Assembly (NCBI RefSeq): GCF_016901735.1
Contig: NZ_JACLZC010000030.1
Coordinates: 1 to 33,709, forward strand
DNA from: Pseudoflavonifractor phocaeensis
Lineage (GTDB): Bacteria; Bacillota; Clostridia; Oscillospirales; Oscillospiraceae
Length of the DNA stretch: 33,709 bases
Direction of reading: 5' to 3'
Positions 9,033 through 16,462 of this stretch are shown here, one piece after another. A program made the translations under genes and the position numbers. The notes beneath the pieces were generated by a model. That model saw only the letters and a list, made by a program, of their open reading frames with translations, ran no database searches and was not told where the DNA came from. The first letter of the stretch is position 1, and the number at the start of each line of letters is the position of its first letter.

Positions 9033-9469
9033 TCTGCGGGCACCTCATGGGGCCGGTACGCCGCCGCTGCCTTGGCCGCCTCCAGCCTGGCATAGTCCCG
9101 GATCCCCTCCTCCAGGATGGGCTGGAGGGCAAGAATGAAATTGGTCACGATCAACTGGCCGTTCCGCGCCGGAGCCATGACATTGACGCCGCCCAGGAGC
9201 TTGTCAAAATCATTCTCCCTGCCGAACACATCGGACAGCTTCTCCTTGACTCTGCCGTCGTACTCTGCCAGCAGCGCCACGGCGCCGGCCCCGTCGGTGA
9301 TGCCGCCGGCGCGCCGGAGCGCCTCTTCCTTCAGGGCGTCCACATCCTGCACCAGCTGCTGAAAGCGGTGGTAGAGATTGGGGTCGCCGGGATGGAACCG
9401 GAGAATGCCGTTTCCGTTGACCTCATATTCCCGGACACCGTCGTCAAAGAGGATCTTCTGCTGTTCCAT
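9029..9469 (-). CDS. tail assembly chaperone
   Basis: A 146-aa protein between the tail tube and Gp15 genes, in the place of the gpG-like chaperone. It has a short beta N-terminus (EQQKILFDDGVREYEVNGNG), FHPGDPNLYHRFQQLVQDV, and a mostly helical body ending in AAAYRPHEVPAE. It has an ideal ribosome binding site (GGAGGTTAAGC before the ATG). Many phages make a fused product here by -1 frameshifting. In this phage the two genes simply overlap by ATGA, and I see no convincing slippery heptamer near the stop. Confidence 0.7.
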   Translation of the reverse strand: MEQQKILFDDGVREYEVNGNGILRFHPGDPNLYHRFQQLVQDVDALKEEALRRAGGITDGAGAVALLAEYDGRVKEKLSDVFGRENDFDKLLGGVNVMAPARNGQLIVTNFILALQPILEEGIRDYARLEAAKAAAAYRPHEVPAE

Positions 9470-9471
9470 GC

Positions 9472-9957
9472 TTAACCTCCCGCACCTTCGGTAAAGGTCT
9501 TGGTGCTGATGTCGAACTGTCCCTCCGTCTTTTTCCCGGTATAGTGGATGTTGAAGGGGATCTGATAGCCGGTGGTGTCGCCGCCGTAAGAGGTGACCTC
9601 AATGAAAGCCTCCTCCTTGATGGCGGGATATTTGCCGGCCTGCGCCTCCTCCCAGAGCTTGACCTCCACCACGTCGGTCTGGAGCCGGTCCAGCACCAGA
9701 TCGCCGTCAATGATGGCCTGGAGCCGCTGGAAGAGGGGGTCGTCCTTGTCGGCATAGTAGGGCTCCACGGCGCCGGACTTGGCGTAGCTGGAGATGTTGA
9801 TGGCGTTTTCTCCCAGAATGTTTTTCTTGGTCTCCACCTCGGCGGACAGTTCGGGGGCGTATTCCTCCAGATCCTGCCCCAGCCGGACATAGACCGGCGC
9901 TTCGCCGGTGGCGTCGGCATTGATGTAGTGGGCCAGATATTTGCGCTCAATCTTCAT
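9472..9957 (-). CDS. major tail (tube) protein
   Basis: A 161-aa protein. The start at 9957 is set by GAGGTGAA about 4 nt upstream and by the ATGA overlap with the preceding gene. The sequence (MKIERKYLAHYINADATG, then GENAINISSYAKSGAVEPYYA, then YQIPFNIHYTGKKTEGQFDI) matches Firmicutes siphophage tube proteins, including the conserved ending that describes a beta-sandwich with a long loop. It would assemble in hexameric rings to form the tail tube. It sits between the tail terminator and chaperone genes, as expected. Confidence 0.85.
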   Translation of the reverse strand: MKIERKYLAHYINADATGEAPVYVRLGQDLEEYAPELSAEVETKKNILGENAINISSYAKSGAVEPYYADKDDPLFQRLQAIIDGDLVLDRLQTDVVEVKLWEEAQAGKYPAIKEEAFIEVTSYGGDTTGYQIPFNIHYTGKKTEGQFDISTKTFTEGAGG

Positions 9958-10388
9958 GGGTTCACCTCGAATTTCTTTTGAAAACGGATGGAGAGCTGCA
10001 CCATATAGGTGGCCGTCCCCCCTGGGTCCACCGCGTAAAGCGCCCCGTTCTGCGCCTGGATGGCGGTGGTCTTGTCGCCAAACTGGGGACAAGCGCCGGT
10101 GATGGCCTGCTCCTGCACCCAGGTCTGAAAATCCATCAGCCAGCCGGCGTTCTCTTCCGCGCCGCCGCCGTCCCCCTTGCAGAAAACATAGAAAAGGCCG
10201 AAGTTATACTGGTTCTCCACCTGGACATTGCCCAAAATGTCCTCCGTGCGGCGCACCTCCACCAGACCGGCGGGGAAAATACCGCCGTGATTGGGGATAT
10301 GGTCGGTGTAGTCCACAAAAAAGGTCCCCAGGATGTCGTACCCCGGATAGGAGGCCAGCCAGTTTTTTACCCGTTCCAGCGCCGTCAA
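9954..10388 (-). CDS. tail terminator / minor capsid protein 3-like
   Basis: A 144-aa protein. It most likely starts at TTG (10386-10388), which has GAGGTGA 4-5 nt upstream; no ATG fits as well. The pattern FERVKNWL-like start (ALERVKNWLASYP), VDYTDHIPNHGGIFPAG, EVRRTEDILGNV and FGLFYVFCKGD is typical of the last head-tail joining protein before the tube gene in Firmicutes phages (Minor_capsid_3 / tail terminator group). Its expected role is to cap the tail tube and mediate joining to the head. The assignment rests on these motifs and gene order. Confidence 0.75.
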   Translation of the reverse strand: MTALERVKNWLASYPGYDILGTFFVDYTDHIPNHGGIFPAGLVEVRRTEDILGNVQVENQYNFGLFYVFCKGDGGGAEENAGWLMDFQTWVQEQAITGACPQFGDKTTAIQAQNGALYAVDPGGTATYMVQLSIRFQKKFEVNP

Positions 10389-10392
10389 AGGC

Positions 10393-10785
10393 TCACCTCT
10401 TTCTGTCGATATAGGCCTGAAGCTCCGCCGCCATGGTTTTCCCTTCGGCTGCGGACAGCCGCGCGTCCCATTTGGGACCGGCCAGCGGATTCTTTGTCGT
10501 CGTATAGCTGAGGGGCCGGTCGGTCACGTGCATGGGGGGCGTTCCCTCCATGGCATAGCCGTAATAGAGGTATTTGCCGTAGGGCACGTCGGTGACGATC
10601 TCCGGTTTGTTCATGTCGGTCTGGGCGATGGTCAGCTTGATGGTGGCCCCGGTGCGGTAAGGCATATACCGCTGGATGCGGCGCAGCACCGTGGCCGTCC
10701 AGAACCGCTGCACGTCGCCCCCCGGGTTCAGGCCGTGGTCCTTTCGGATGCGGGCGGGGGAATGCAGCTCCACCTTTGCCTTCAT
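10393..10785 (-). CDS. minor capsid protein 2-like (head-tail joining)
   Basis: A 130-aa protein. The ATG at 10785 overlaps the upstream TGA (ATGA), which fixes the start; longer in-frame versions would run through the preceding gene. Its core RYMPYRTGATIKLTI, then PYGKYLYYGYAM, and a later GPKWDARLSAAEG is characteristic of the gp9/HK97 gp10-like head-tail joining family in Firmicutes prophages. It is expected at the neck of the virion between connector and tail terminator. Neighbouring genes of the same module support the call. Confidence 0.8.
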   Translation of the reverse strand: MKAKVELHSPARIRKDHGLNPGGDVQRFWTATVLRRIQRYMPYRTGATIKLTIAQTDMNKPEIVTDVPYGKYLYYGYAMEGTPPMHVTDRPLSYTTTKNPLAGPKWDARLSAAEGKTMAAELQAYIDRKR

Positions 10786-11144
10786 CCGCCCGCCTCCTGG
10801 TGGACCATCCGGGCGCCGTAATATTTGTCGTCCACATACTGCGCCACCAGAAGGCCCGGTACCATGGCCGGAATAAACGCCCCCCACTCCGCCGCGGTCA
10901 CCTCCGGGCCTTCTCCGGGCAGCACCTTGTCCCCCACAAAGACCGCCGGCGTATCGGTGGGCAGGACCAGGAGGAAGGAGTTGGCCTCCCTCCTGCCGAT
11001 CTTGTCCATGTTCTGGGTCTTTTTGTACTCCAGAAAGGCCCGGCGGAACACCGCCCGCCGTACGGCGCCGCCCTCCCGGTGGTATACGGTGACGGTCTGG
11101 CGGCACAGGCGATAGGTCAAGGGTCCGCGTGTTCTGTTCAGCAT
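10782..11144 (-). CDS. minor capsid protein 1-like (head closure)
   Basis: A 120-aa protein with an ATG at 11144; the frame overlaps the preceding gene by 7 nt. It opens LNRTRGPLTYRLCRQTVTVY, contains REANSFLLVLPTD and a KVLPGEGPEV turn, then VDDKYYGARMVHQEAGG at the end. Proteins of this size and layout (Minor_capsid_1, head-closure stopper) sit between the connector and the minor capsid 2 gene in this type of phage. No enzymatic motif is seen. Confidence 0.7.
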   Translation of the reverse strand: MLNRTRGPLTYRLCRQTVTVYHREGGAVRRAVFRRAFLEYKKTQNMDKIGRREANSFLLVLPTDTPAVFVGDKVLPGEGPEVTAAEWGAFIPAMVPGLLVAQYVDDKYYGARMVHQEAGG

Positions 11145-11473
11145 CCCCTCACCCCGCGATAGATCTCCAGATAGCGGGACGCGGCCCCGTAGAGGGCCTT
11201 GCTCTGGGCCTGGGGCGACAGGTCCACCGACGCCCGGGTTTCCGAGACGCTGCCGATGCCGGCCGAAGAGAGGGTCTGGGCGTCGGCATAGTAAGAGAGG
11301 GTATCGGCCAGGGCGCATACCGCCATATTCCGGGCAAAGTCATCGCCGGTGACGGTGTAGATGCGCTCATACCGGGCCAAAACCGCCTCCGCTTCCCGCC
11401 GGGCGGCGAGCCAGTCCTCCCGGGGGATGGCGCTGCCGCAATACCGGTATTGATAGAATTCATAGTCCGTCAT
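11138..11473 (-). CDS. head-tail connector (adaptor) protein
   Basis: A 111-aa helical protein directly after the major capsid gene. An ATG at 11473 is preferred over a GTG three codons earlier because the AAAAAGGCGG sequence lies too close to the GTG. It begins TDYEFYQYRYCGSAIP, has a Cys and Tyr-rich helix, then SAGIGSVSETRASVDLSPQ and AASRYLEIYRGVRGC. The SETRASVD segment resembles the gp6/gp15-type adaptors that bind below the portal. The assignment depends mostly on position. Confidence 0.65.
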   Translation of the reverse strand: MTDYEFYQYRYCGSAIPREDWLAARREAEAVLARYERIYTVTGDDFARNMAVCALADTLSYYADAQTLSSAGIGSVSETRASVDLSPQAQSKALYGAASRYLEIYRGVRGC

Positions 11474-11491
11474 GCAGCCCACACCGCCTTT

Positions 11492-12319
11492 TTATCCGCC
11501 GGCGTTCTTCTTGATCTGCAGGATCTTCTTCTTGGTCACGGCGTGGGCGTAAATGCGCCGCCCCTGCACCGCGGATGCGCCGATGTACTTGCCGGAGCCG
11601 CCCAGGTCCTGGAGATGGACGTCCACCGCCCACTCGTTGACCCGGGTACACCAGTCGGGATGCCCGGCGATAAAGTCGGTGGTGGCGGAGAGGGTGGCGT
11701 CCTCATAGACGTTGAAGCCGGCAATGCGGCCCAGCGCGCCGGTCTGCACCACGGCGTCGCCCAGGTCGGAGGCCTTGGTAAACTCGTCGGACTTGAGCAC
11801 CAGGCCGTAGACCTCGGGGGAGACCAGCAGCCAGCGCCGGTTATCGTTGGGCACGTGGTTTTTGGACATGGCGGTACGCACATCCACCAGGGTGTCGTAG
11901 ACCGTGTCCTTGGTGAGGGCCTCGGTGGTGCCGAAGGTGGTGGCGGCGGCCTCCAGCACGGCGGTGGCATCCTGCTCGATCTGGAGGGCCAGAGAGTAGG
12001 ACGCGGAGTCCAGCCGGTCGGCCACCAGGTCATCGGGCACCGAGGCGGCGTCGTAGCCGTCGATGATCTCGTTGACCGCCTTGTCCTTGTCCACAGTCAC
12101 GTCGAGATAGGAGGTGTCGCCGTGGGTGGCGGCGGCGCCGTCGGTCTTGGAGTAGTCGCCGATCTTGACCTCGGTATCCCGGACGGGCACCTTGACCTTG
12201 CCGGCCTTGGGGTCCCCTTCATAGCGGTTGTTGAAAATTACGCCGTCCTTCTTGACCAGGGTGGCGCGCAGCTTCACGTCCACCAGGGAAGAATAGCGCT
12301 CCCGGAGCGTATGGGCCAT
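11492..12319 (-). CDS. major capsid protein (HK97-fold)
   Basis: A 275-aa shell protein. It begins AHTLRERYSSLVDVKLRATL, contains a beta-hinge region (VKVPVRDTEVKIGDY), a helical spine (DLVADRLDSASYSLALQIEQ), VPNDNRRWLLVSPEVYGLVL and the closing AGFNVYEDATLS with a basic tail. This pattern matches the N4gp56/HK97-like capsid proteins of Firmicutes phages. It has an AAAGGATG ribosome binding site. It follows the Gp20-type scaffold gene, a standard arrangement. No protease gene is nearby, which fits a separately encoded scaffold. Confidence 0.92.
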   Translation of the reverse strand: MAHTLRERYSSLVDVKLRATLVKKDGVIFNNRYEGDPKAGKVKVPVRDTEVKIGDYSKTDGAAATHGDTSYLDVTVDKDKAVNEIIDGYDAASVPDDLVADRLDSASYSLALQIEQDATAVLEAAATTFGTTEALTKDTVYDTLVDVRTAMSKNHVPNDNRRWLLVSPEVYGLVLKSDEFTKASDLGDAVVQTGALGRIAGFNVYEDATLSATTDFIAGHPDWCTRVNEWAVDVHLQDLGGSGKYIGASAVQGRRIYAHAVTKKKILQIKKNAGG

Positions 12320-12335
12320 ATGGGTTCATCCTTTC

Positions 12336-12896
12336 TCAATTGAGTTTCAGACCGGGATTGAGCCGGGCAAAGGCCGCCTCCACACCGGTCTGGGTGCCCC
12401 CCACCGTCAGGCCGCCGGTACGGGCGGCATAGGGGGGCGGGGTTTGTGTGTCTTCAAAGAGATAGCCCTTTTCTTTTCGGACGGCCTCCAGGGCGGCCTT
12501 CAGGTCCTCCGCCTGGTTTTTGCTCGCCCGCAGCTCGTCCATCTTCAGGAAGGGCACAACCGCCTCCACGTCACGGCCATGGGCGGCGGCAACGGCCTCT
12601 TTCACCACCGTCTGGAAGGCGGTTTCCGCCTTCTCCGCCTCGTGGGCGGCGATGGCGTCATTGTACTTGCGCTCCCAGTCGGCAGCGGAACGCTTGATGG
12701 CGTCGACGTCCTGGGACTGGAATCCCTGGATGGTCTTCTGCGCCTCGGCCAGCTGCTCCTTGACGGTGTCGTAGTCGGAAAACTTTGCTTTGGCGCTTTC
12801 GATGTCCCGGCCGTTCTCCGCCATGATGGCGTCGATGATCTCTTTGGGCAGAGGCTGATCCCCCACCTTGAAATTCTGCAAAAAGTCCCGTTTCAT
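12336..12896 (-). CDS. capsid scaffolding protein (Gp20 family)
   Basis: A 186-aa protein that assists shell assembly and leaves the finished head. It opens MKRDFLQNFKVGDQPLPKEI, followed by IDAIMAENGRDIESAK and a long coiled coil (about residues 40-120) of charged and Ala/Gln residues, then a compact C-terminal segment (AAHGRDVEAVVPFLKMDELR and YLFEDTQTPPPYAARTGG). The C-terminal basic-hydrophobic tip probably touches the capsid. It has a strong ribosome binding site (AAAGGAGACAGT). The gene follows a leader containing a terminator, described separately. Confidence 0.9.
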   Translation of the reverse strand: MKRDFLQNFKVGDQPLPKEIIDAIMAENGRDIESAKAKFSDYDTVKEQLAEAQKTIQGFQSQDVDAIKRSAADWERKYNDAIAAHEAEKAETAFQTVVKEAVAAAHGRDVEAVVPFLKMDELRASKNQAEDLKAALEAVRKEKGYLFEDTQTPPPYAARTGGLTVGGTQTGVEAAFARLNPGLKLN

Positions 12897-12974
12897 ACTG
12901 TCTCCTTTCTCCGCTATGCTTTTTATGGGGTCGCGTCCCCTGCGGCTGCCGGTTTACGCCCGGCCGGCGCAAAC
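12897..12974 (-). other. leader of the scaffold/capsid transcript
   Basis: This stretch between the mid-operon terminator and the scaffold start contains no gene. On the minus strand it is GC rich except for CATAAAAAGCATAG near its middle. I see no convincing TTGACA-type element in front of that, so a separate capsid promoter cannot be claimed. Confidence 0.4.
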
Positions 12975-13009
12975 AAAAAGGAGCCGGCGGACTTACGTCC
13001 GTCAGCTCC
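12975..13009 (-). terminator. Rho-independent terminator inside the late operon
   Basis: On the minus strand, GGAGCTGACGGAC, a GTAA loop and GTCCGCCGGCTCC form a 13-bp stem with one mismatch and one G-T pair, followed by TTTTTG. The stop codon of the 53-aa gene lies in the 5' arm. It separates the packaging, portal and toxin genes from the scaffold and capsid genes. Confidence 0.8.
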
Positions 13010-13163
13010 CATTGCTCTTACCCGGCGCCGATCCGCCGGGCGTCACATATTGAATTTTCTTTTTTACCTCCAGGACAACGTATCCGTCCCCCTTCCGGCG
13101 GATCTCGGCGTCGTTGCCCCGCTGGAGAATGGCCTCAATGGCCTCTATGGTTTGCTGTGTCAT
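13002..13163 (-). CDS. 53-aa phage protein of unknown function
   Basis: A small gene from ATG (13161-13163) to TGA (13002-13004). The protein begins MTQQTIEAIEAILQRGNDAE, then IRRKGDGYVVLEVKKKIQYV, a helix followed by a beta strand and a basic tail. Small proteins of this pattern (helix, RGxxAEIR, VKVV-like strand) are frequent near the portal and scaffold genes of Firmicutes prophages. The ribosome binding site is AAAGGA about 13 nt away, a long spacing. The stop codon is inside the terminator stem, so translation to the end could unfold the hairpin. Confidence 0.65.
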   Translation of the reverse strand: MTQQTIEAIEAILQRGNDAEIRRKGDGYVVLEVKKKIQYVTPGGSAPGKSNGS

Positions 13164-13180
13164 GCTTTCTCATTTTCCTT

Positions 13181-13402
13181 TCAGATCCGCAGATCCTCCG
13201 CGAGTTCTTCCAGTGACCGGCCGTCAATAAATGGTTCTCGCATGGCCGCTTCTACCGAATGAACCGTCACTTCTTCCCCATCGTAGCAAAGGGATATATC
13301 AGACCGGCTGAACGGGCAGATGGATCCGGATTTCCCCTGATACTCAAAATCAATATCCTGGGTCAGGCTGTCGATCCAGTCGAATAATTCTTTTGCGCTC
13401 AT
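13181..13402 (-). CDS. candidate immunity protein for the capsid-fused toxin
   Basis: A 73-aa acidic protein. Its ATG overlaps the toxin gene TGA (ATGA, 13399-13402), so the two are co-translated. It shows ISLCYDGEEVTVHSVEAAM and FIDGRSLEELAEDLRI, a beta-hairpin followed by a helix of a type I associate with small immunity proteins. It has no membrane segment or signal. GC over 13201-13320 is 53% by hand count, below the 65% of the MuF body. It immediately follows the variable C-terminus of the minor capsid gene, the usual immunity-gene position for polymorphic toxins. Immunity function is inferred. Confidence 0.6.
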   Translation of the reverse strand: MSAKELFDWIDSLTQDIDFEYQGKSGSICPFSRSDISLCYDGEEVTVHSVEAAMREPFIDGRSLEELAEDLRI

Positions 13403-14898
13403 AATAGATCCGCATTCTCCTTCCGTTCCTGTTGGCTTAATTCTCTGACCGTCCTTCCGACGATTTTACCGTTCTCCCATAGAATGTCGTGTGCGTGCTC
13501 CCCATGTGTTCCATAGGGGTGTTTTTTAAGATTTCCGTGGGGTCCACTGCTGATTTGTTTGATTTGCCGCCCCTCTCCGTCATAATACATCCGGTCACGC
13601 TGGCGGCCATTCTGAGAAAGTGTGTCCACAACAGCATAAGGAAGGTATTGGGAAGGAAGCCTCGGGTGTTCGTTTCCTGTCCAATCGTCTGTAACAATAA
13701 CGGTTCCGTCTTTATTATACCGTATGCCAGAATACCGTGCAACGAGTTTCCTGTTTTTCGTTGCTCCTCTTCTTCCAAACCCCGCCACCATGAGCCGTTC
13801 CTCTTCGGTCCGCAGCCCGGCGGCGTTGGAAAAGCGCCGGTATTCCTGCCTGAGCCGCTGGAGCCGGATCTGGGCGGCGGAAAGCCGCTCTTTGTCTCCG
13901 CCCGCTTCTTCCACCAATACGCGCCGCTTCTGTGTGCGGATAGCCCGCTCGATCTGCCGCTGCTTCTGGGTGGCCTCGTAGCCGGTATAGTGCCGTCCGT
14001 CCACCATCACCCCAGCTTCATTGTCTGAGCGGAACTGCTCCAGCTCCTGAGACGTGTATTGAGGCTGACTGATTCCCAGCAGGATAGGAAAGGCGTTATG
14101 TCCGCAGTTGAGGGTCCCGATCCGGCGGTGAAGGCTGGCATTCAGACGGGCATAGTCCTCGTCGCTGTACTGCTTCCCCTGGAATGGCTCGTGGTCCGGG
14201 GCGCTCATGGCGTGGGCGGAGATCTCCCAGCCGTCGGCCCCCAGGGCATCGTGGTTTTCCTGACTGATTTCCTCCACCATCAGCCCCAGCCCTCCCATCA
14301 GATTCCGGCGGACCGCCGCCTCCAGGCTGGTATGGACGCCGCTTTCATAGTCGATGGTACGGATGCCCTGCTGTACCAGCTGGGCGCAGGCCCGCCGGAG
14401 GGCGGTGTTGTAATCCGTCCCGCCGCTGACCACCTGGGTAAAGGCGGTATCGGTGGCGTGCCGGTAGGCGCTGGTCAATTCCCGGGCCACCCCGTCTTCC
14501 CCAACGAATCCGATGGTCTGCACCAGATTGGTCAGGTCTTCCTGGGCCAGCTTCACCGCAGCCTCCACAATCTGCTGGGCAACGGTGTTATCCGCAAAGG
14601 CCAGCGCATCCCGGGGCAGATGGCTGATGTCAAAGTTGTATCCCACCTCCGCCGCCTGACGGAAGAGGGTCTGCACCTCCTCCAGCTCTTTGCCCAGCAG
14701 CTCCCCCACCTGCCGCTCCACCTCGTCCCGGGACTTGCCCAGCTTCTGGAGCTTCCAGATCTGATAGGCGGCGGTACTGGTGAGCTGCCCAGCCTGTGAG
14801 ACCCGCCGGGCGATATCTGAGACCAGATACTCCGTGAGCGGCTCTGTGAGACGCTGAAAGGCATCCTGCAGCCCGTCCGTCTGTTCCGGGGTCAGCAT
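13399..14898 (-). CDS. MuF-like phage minor capsid protein with C-terminal toxin-like domain
   Basis: A 499-aa protein. Residues 1 to about 380 form a phage minor capsid protein 2 / Mu gpF-type domain: LTPEQTDGLQDAFQRLTEPL at the start, VVSGGTDYNTALRRACAQL, then SAPDHEPFQGKQYSDEDY and LNCGHNAFPILLG, ending in a charged helix. Residues about 385-499 form an unrelated C-terminal domain rich in His (H454, H460, H465, H468, H470; core PHGNLKKHPYGTHGEHAHD). That segment is about 47% GC by hand count (13441-13560 plus 13621-13740) against 65% in a sampled line of the body (14401-14460). The start (TAATG) overlaps the portal stop. MuF-toxin fusions are known in temperate phages of Bacillota; the toxin family and activity here are unassigned. 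Confidence 0.75.
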   Translation of the reverse strand: MLTPEQTDGLQDAFQRLTEPLTEYLVSDIARRVSQAGQLTSTAAYQIWKLQKLGKSRDEVERQVGELLGKELEEVQTLFRQAAEVGYNFDISHLPRDALAFADNTVAQQIVEAAVKLAQEDLTNLVQTIGFVGEDGVARELTSAYRHATDTAFTQVVSGGTDYNTALRRACAQLVQQGIRTIDYESGVHTSLEAAVRRNLMGGLGLMVEEISQENHDALGADGWEISAHAMSAPDHEPFQGKQYSDEDYARLNASLHRRIGTLNCGHNAFPILLGISQPQYTSQELEQFRSDNEAGVMVDGRHYTGYEATQKQRQIERAIRTQKRRVLVEEAGGDKERLSAAQIRLQRLRQEYRRFSNAAGLRTEEERLMVAGFGRRGATKNRKLVARYSGIRYNKDGTVIVTDDWTGNEHPRLPSQYLPYAVVDTLSQNGRQRDRMYYDGEGRQIKQISSGPHGNLKKHPYGTHGEHAHDILWENGKIVGRTVRELSQQERKENADLL

Positions 14899-16271
14899 TA
14901 CGCCTCACCGCCCAGCAGCCCGTCCAGGGCGGGCATATATTTCTCCCGGATGGCGGCCAGCTGCTCAGGGGTGTCGGTGGGGAGATGGAATCGCCAGCCC
15001 AACGCGATCTCCGGCTTGAGGAGACCGGCGGCCACCATGTCCTTATAGTCCTGCCAGGTCTTGTCCTCGTCGTACAGCACCCCGTTGCCCCAGTCCATTG
15101 TCACCTCCTCCGGCCGGACCGCCCGGGCGTTGGGGACCCGGTAGAGCGTGCCGATGCGGCCGGCCAGCACGCAGGCTTCCCGCGCCGCCCCTTCCCACAT
15201 GGCCTGAAAATCCCCGATGGTGAGGGCATAGTCGCCCTCGCTGGAGGTGACCTCGGTGGCGGTGCGTTCGGCGGCCTCCACCTCGGACAGCAGCCCCCGC
15301 TTCAGGCCGATCATGCTCTCCACGTCACGCAGATACTCCTTTTTTCGGGCCAGGAAGGCGGCCTCCCGCAGCGCCGGCGAAAAGATGGAGACCCCCAGTT
15401 CGCCGGGGCTTTCATCCAGCCCCACAAAGACCTTGTCCCGCAGCATCCGGCGCCGGCCGTCCGGGCCCACCGGGGAGAGCAGATCTGCGGAGACCACGAT
15501 GCGGCTCTGCCCCCGCTCGAACTCCCCGTTGAGCTGGGCCTCGTTGCGGTTGATGTTGTGGATCAGGCCGGACGCGGCGGCGAACACCGCCACCGGGTCG
15601 CAGCTGCCGTCCACACAGTTGGGGGCCGGGCAGCGGATGGGGGCAAGCCCCAGCCCCATGGGCTCCGGAAAGGTGTACTCGGGTACCAGACCGGCGTATT
15701 GGGGCAGGGCGTCCAGCGTGGTTTTTCGTCCCAGCTGGTCCCGGACGTGGGACACATAGAGCAGATTGCGCAGGGTGAGCCGTCCGTCGCTGCCCACGGT
15801 CCGCCGCTCCAGCAGGGTATAATACTTGCTGCCGGCGCTGGTGTGCTCCGCCGTGCCGATGTCGGTGGGGTTCCCCTCCCCGTCCCGGCCGAAGATCAGC
15901 AGGGAGGGCCGGGACACCACCGAAAAGGCAATGCCCGCCCGGGTTGGGTAGGGCTTGAGATAGGCCAGCCCCCCGGTCATGGCGGCATGGACCGCTTCCG
16001 TCCTGTGGGCGTCCAGCGCGGAGAGCACCGCGCGGAGGAAAGGGTCCTCCGCGCCGGCCTGGTATTCGCCGAAGGTGGTCTTGGTCAGCTTGTTGACCAC
16101 CGTGTAGGGGATGCGCTGGCAGGGGTCCTCCTCCTCGGTGGGGGTGGTCTGATAGAACAGCGTGTACCAGTCCCGGATGGCCTCTCTCATGGGGACGGAG
16201 GTCAGGTCCCGCGCCCCGAAGGCGTCCTCATAGTTGTAGGCTCTGTTGGAAAAGAGCGCCGAAAGAATCAC
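14898..16271 (-). CDS. phage portal protein (SPP1 Gp6-like)
   Basis: A 457-aa portal that forms the dodecameric ring at the head vertex and the DNA channel. It starts ILSALFSNRAYNYEDAFGAR, with REAIRDWYTLFYQ, then RIPYTVVNKLTKTTFGEYQ, all typical of the SPP1-type family. The central crown/wing region includes SRIVVSADLLS and the helix EAAFLARKKEYLRDVESMI, a hallmark of the family. The C-terminal part ends with LAAIREKYMPALDGLLGGEA. It lies directly upstream of the MuF gene and downstream of terminase, the expected order. Overlap with the small gene at 16268 indicates coupling. Confidence 0.92.
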   Translation of the reverse strand: MILSALFSNRAYNYEDAFGARDLTSVPMREAIRDWYTLFYQTTPTEEEDPCQRIPYTVVNKLTKTTFGEYQAGAEDPFLRAVLSALDAHRTEAVHAAMTGGLAYLKPYPTRAGIAFSVVSRPSLLIFGRDGEGNPTDIGTAEHTSAGSKYYTLLERRTVGSDGRLTLRNLLYVSHVRDQLGRKTTLDALPQYAGLVPEYTFPEPMGLGLAPIRCPAPNCVDGSCDPVAVFAAASGLIHNINRNEAQLNGEFERGQSRIVVSADLLSPVGPDGRRRMLRDKVFVGLDESPGELGVSIFSPALREAAFLARKKEYLRDVESMIGLKRGLLSEVEAAERTATEVTSSEGDYALTIGDFQAMWEGAAREACVLAGRIGTLYRVPNARAVRPEEVTMDWGNGVLYDEDKTWQDYKDMVAAGLLKPEIALGWRFHLPTDTPEQLAAIREKYMPALDGLLGGEA

Positions 16272-16462
16272 CGGTTCACCTCGTTTCGGATGATGATGCG
16301 CCGCCGCAGCCCGTACTCAAGGCCCTGTGCATAGGCCCGCAGCCGTTGGTTTTCCCGGGTCAGTTCTTCCACTTGTCGGCGCAGGGCGTCCCGCTCCCGC
16401 AAAAGGGACTCCTTGGCCCAGACCGGCAGGAAACGTTCCACCAGCCAGTTTCTAACCCCCAT
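16268..16462 (-). CDS. small coiled-coil protein between terminase and portal
   Basis: A 64-aa protein (MGVRNWLVERFLPVWAKESL at the start) with a strongly charged heptad-like helix (about residues 20-60, with LRRQVEELTRENQRLRAYAQ). It overlaps the terminase end by 11 nt and the portal start by 4 nt. Proteins of this pattern recur between large terminase and portal genes in Firmicutes prophages. The N-terminal hydrophobic helix could pack on the portal or membrane. The function is unknown. Confidence 0.7.
   Translation of the reverse strand: MGVRNWLVERFLPVWAKESLLRERDALRRQVEELTRENQRLRAYAQGLEYGLRRRIIIRNEVNR

Noticed and set aside
8472..9469. Programmed frameshift between tail chaperone genes
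   Set aside because: No slippery heptamer seen at the end of the first gene, and the second gene has its own ATG in an ATGA overlap.
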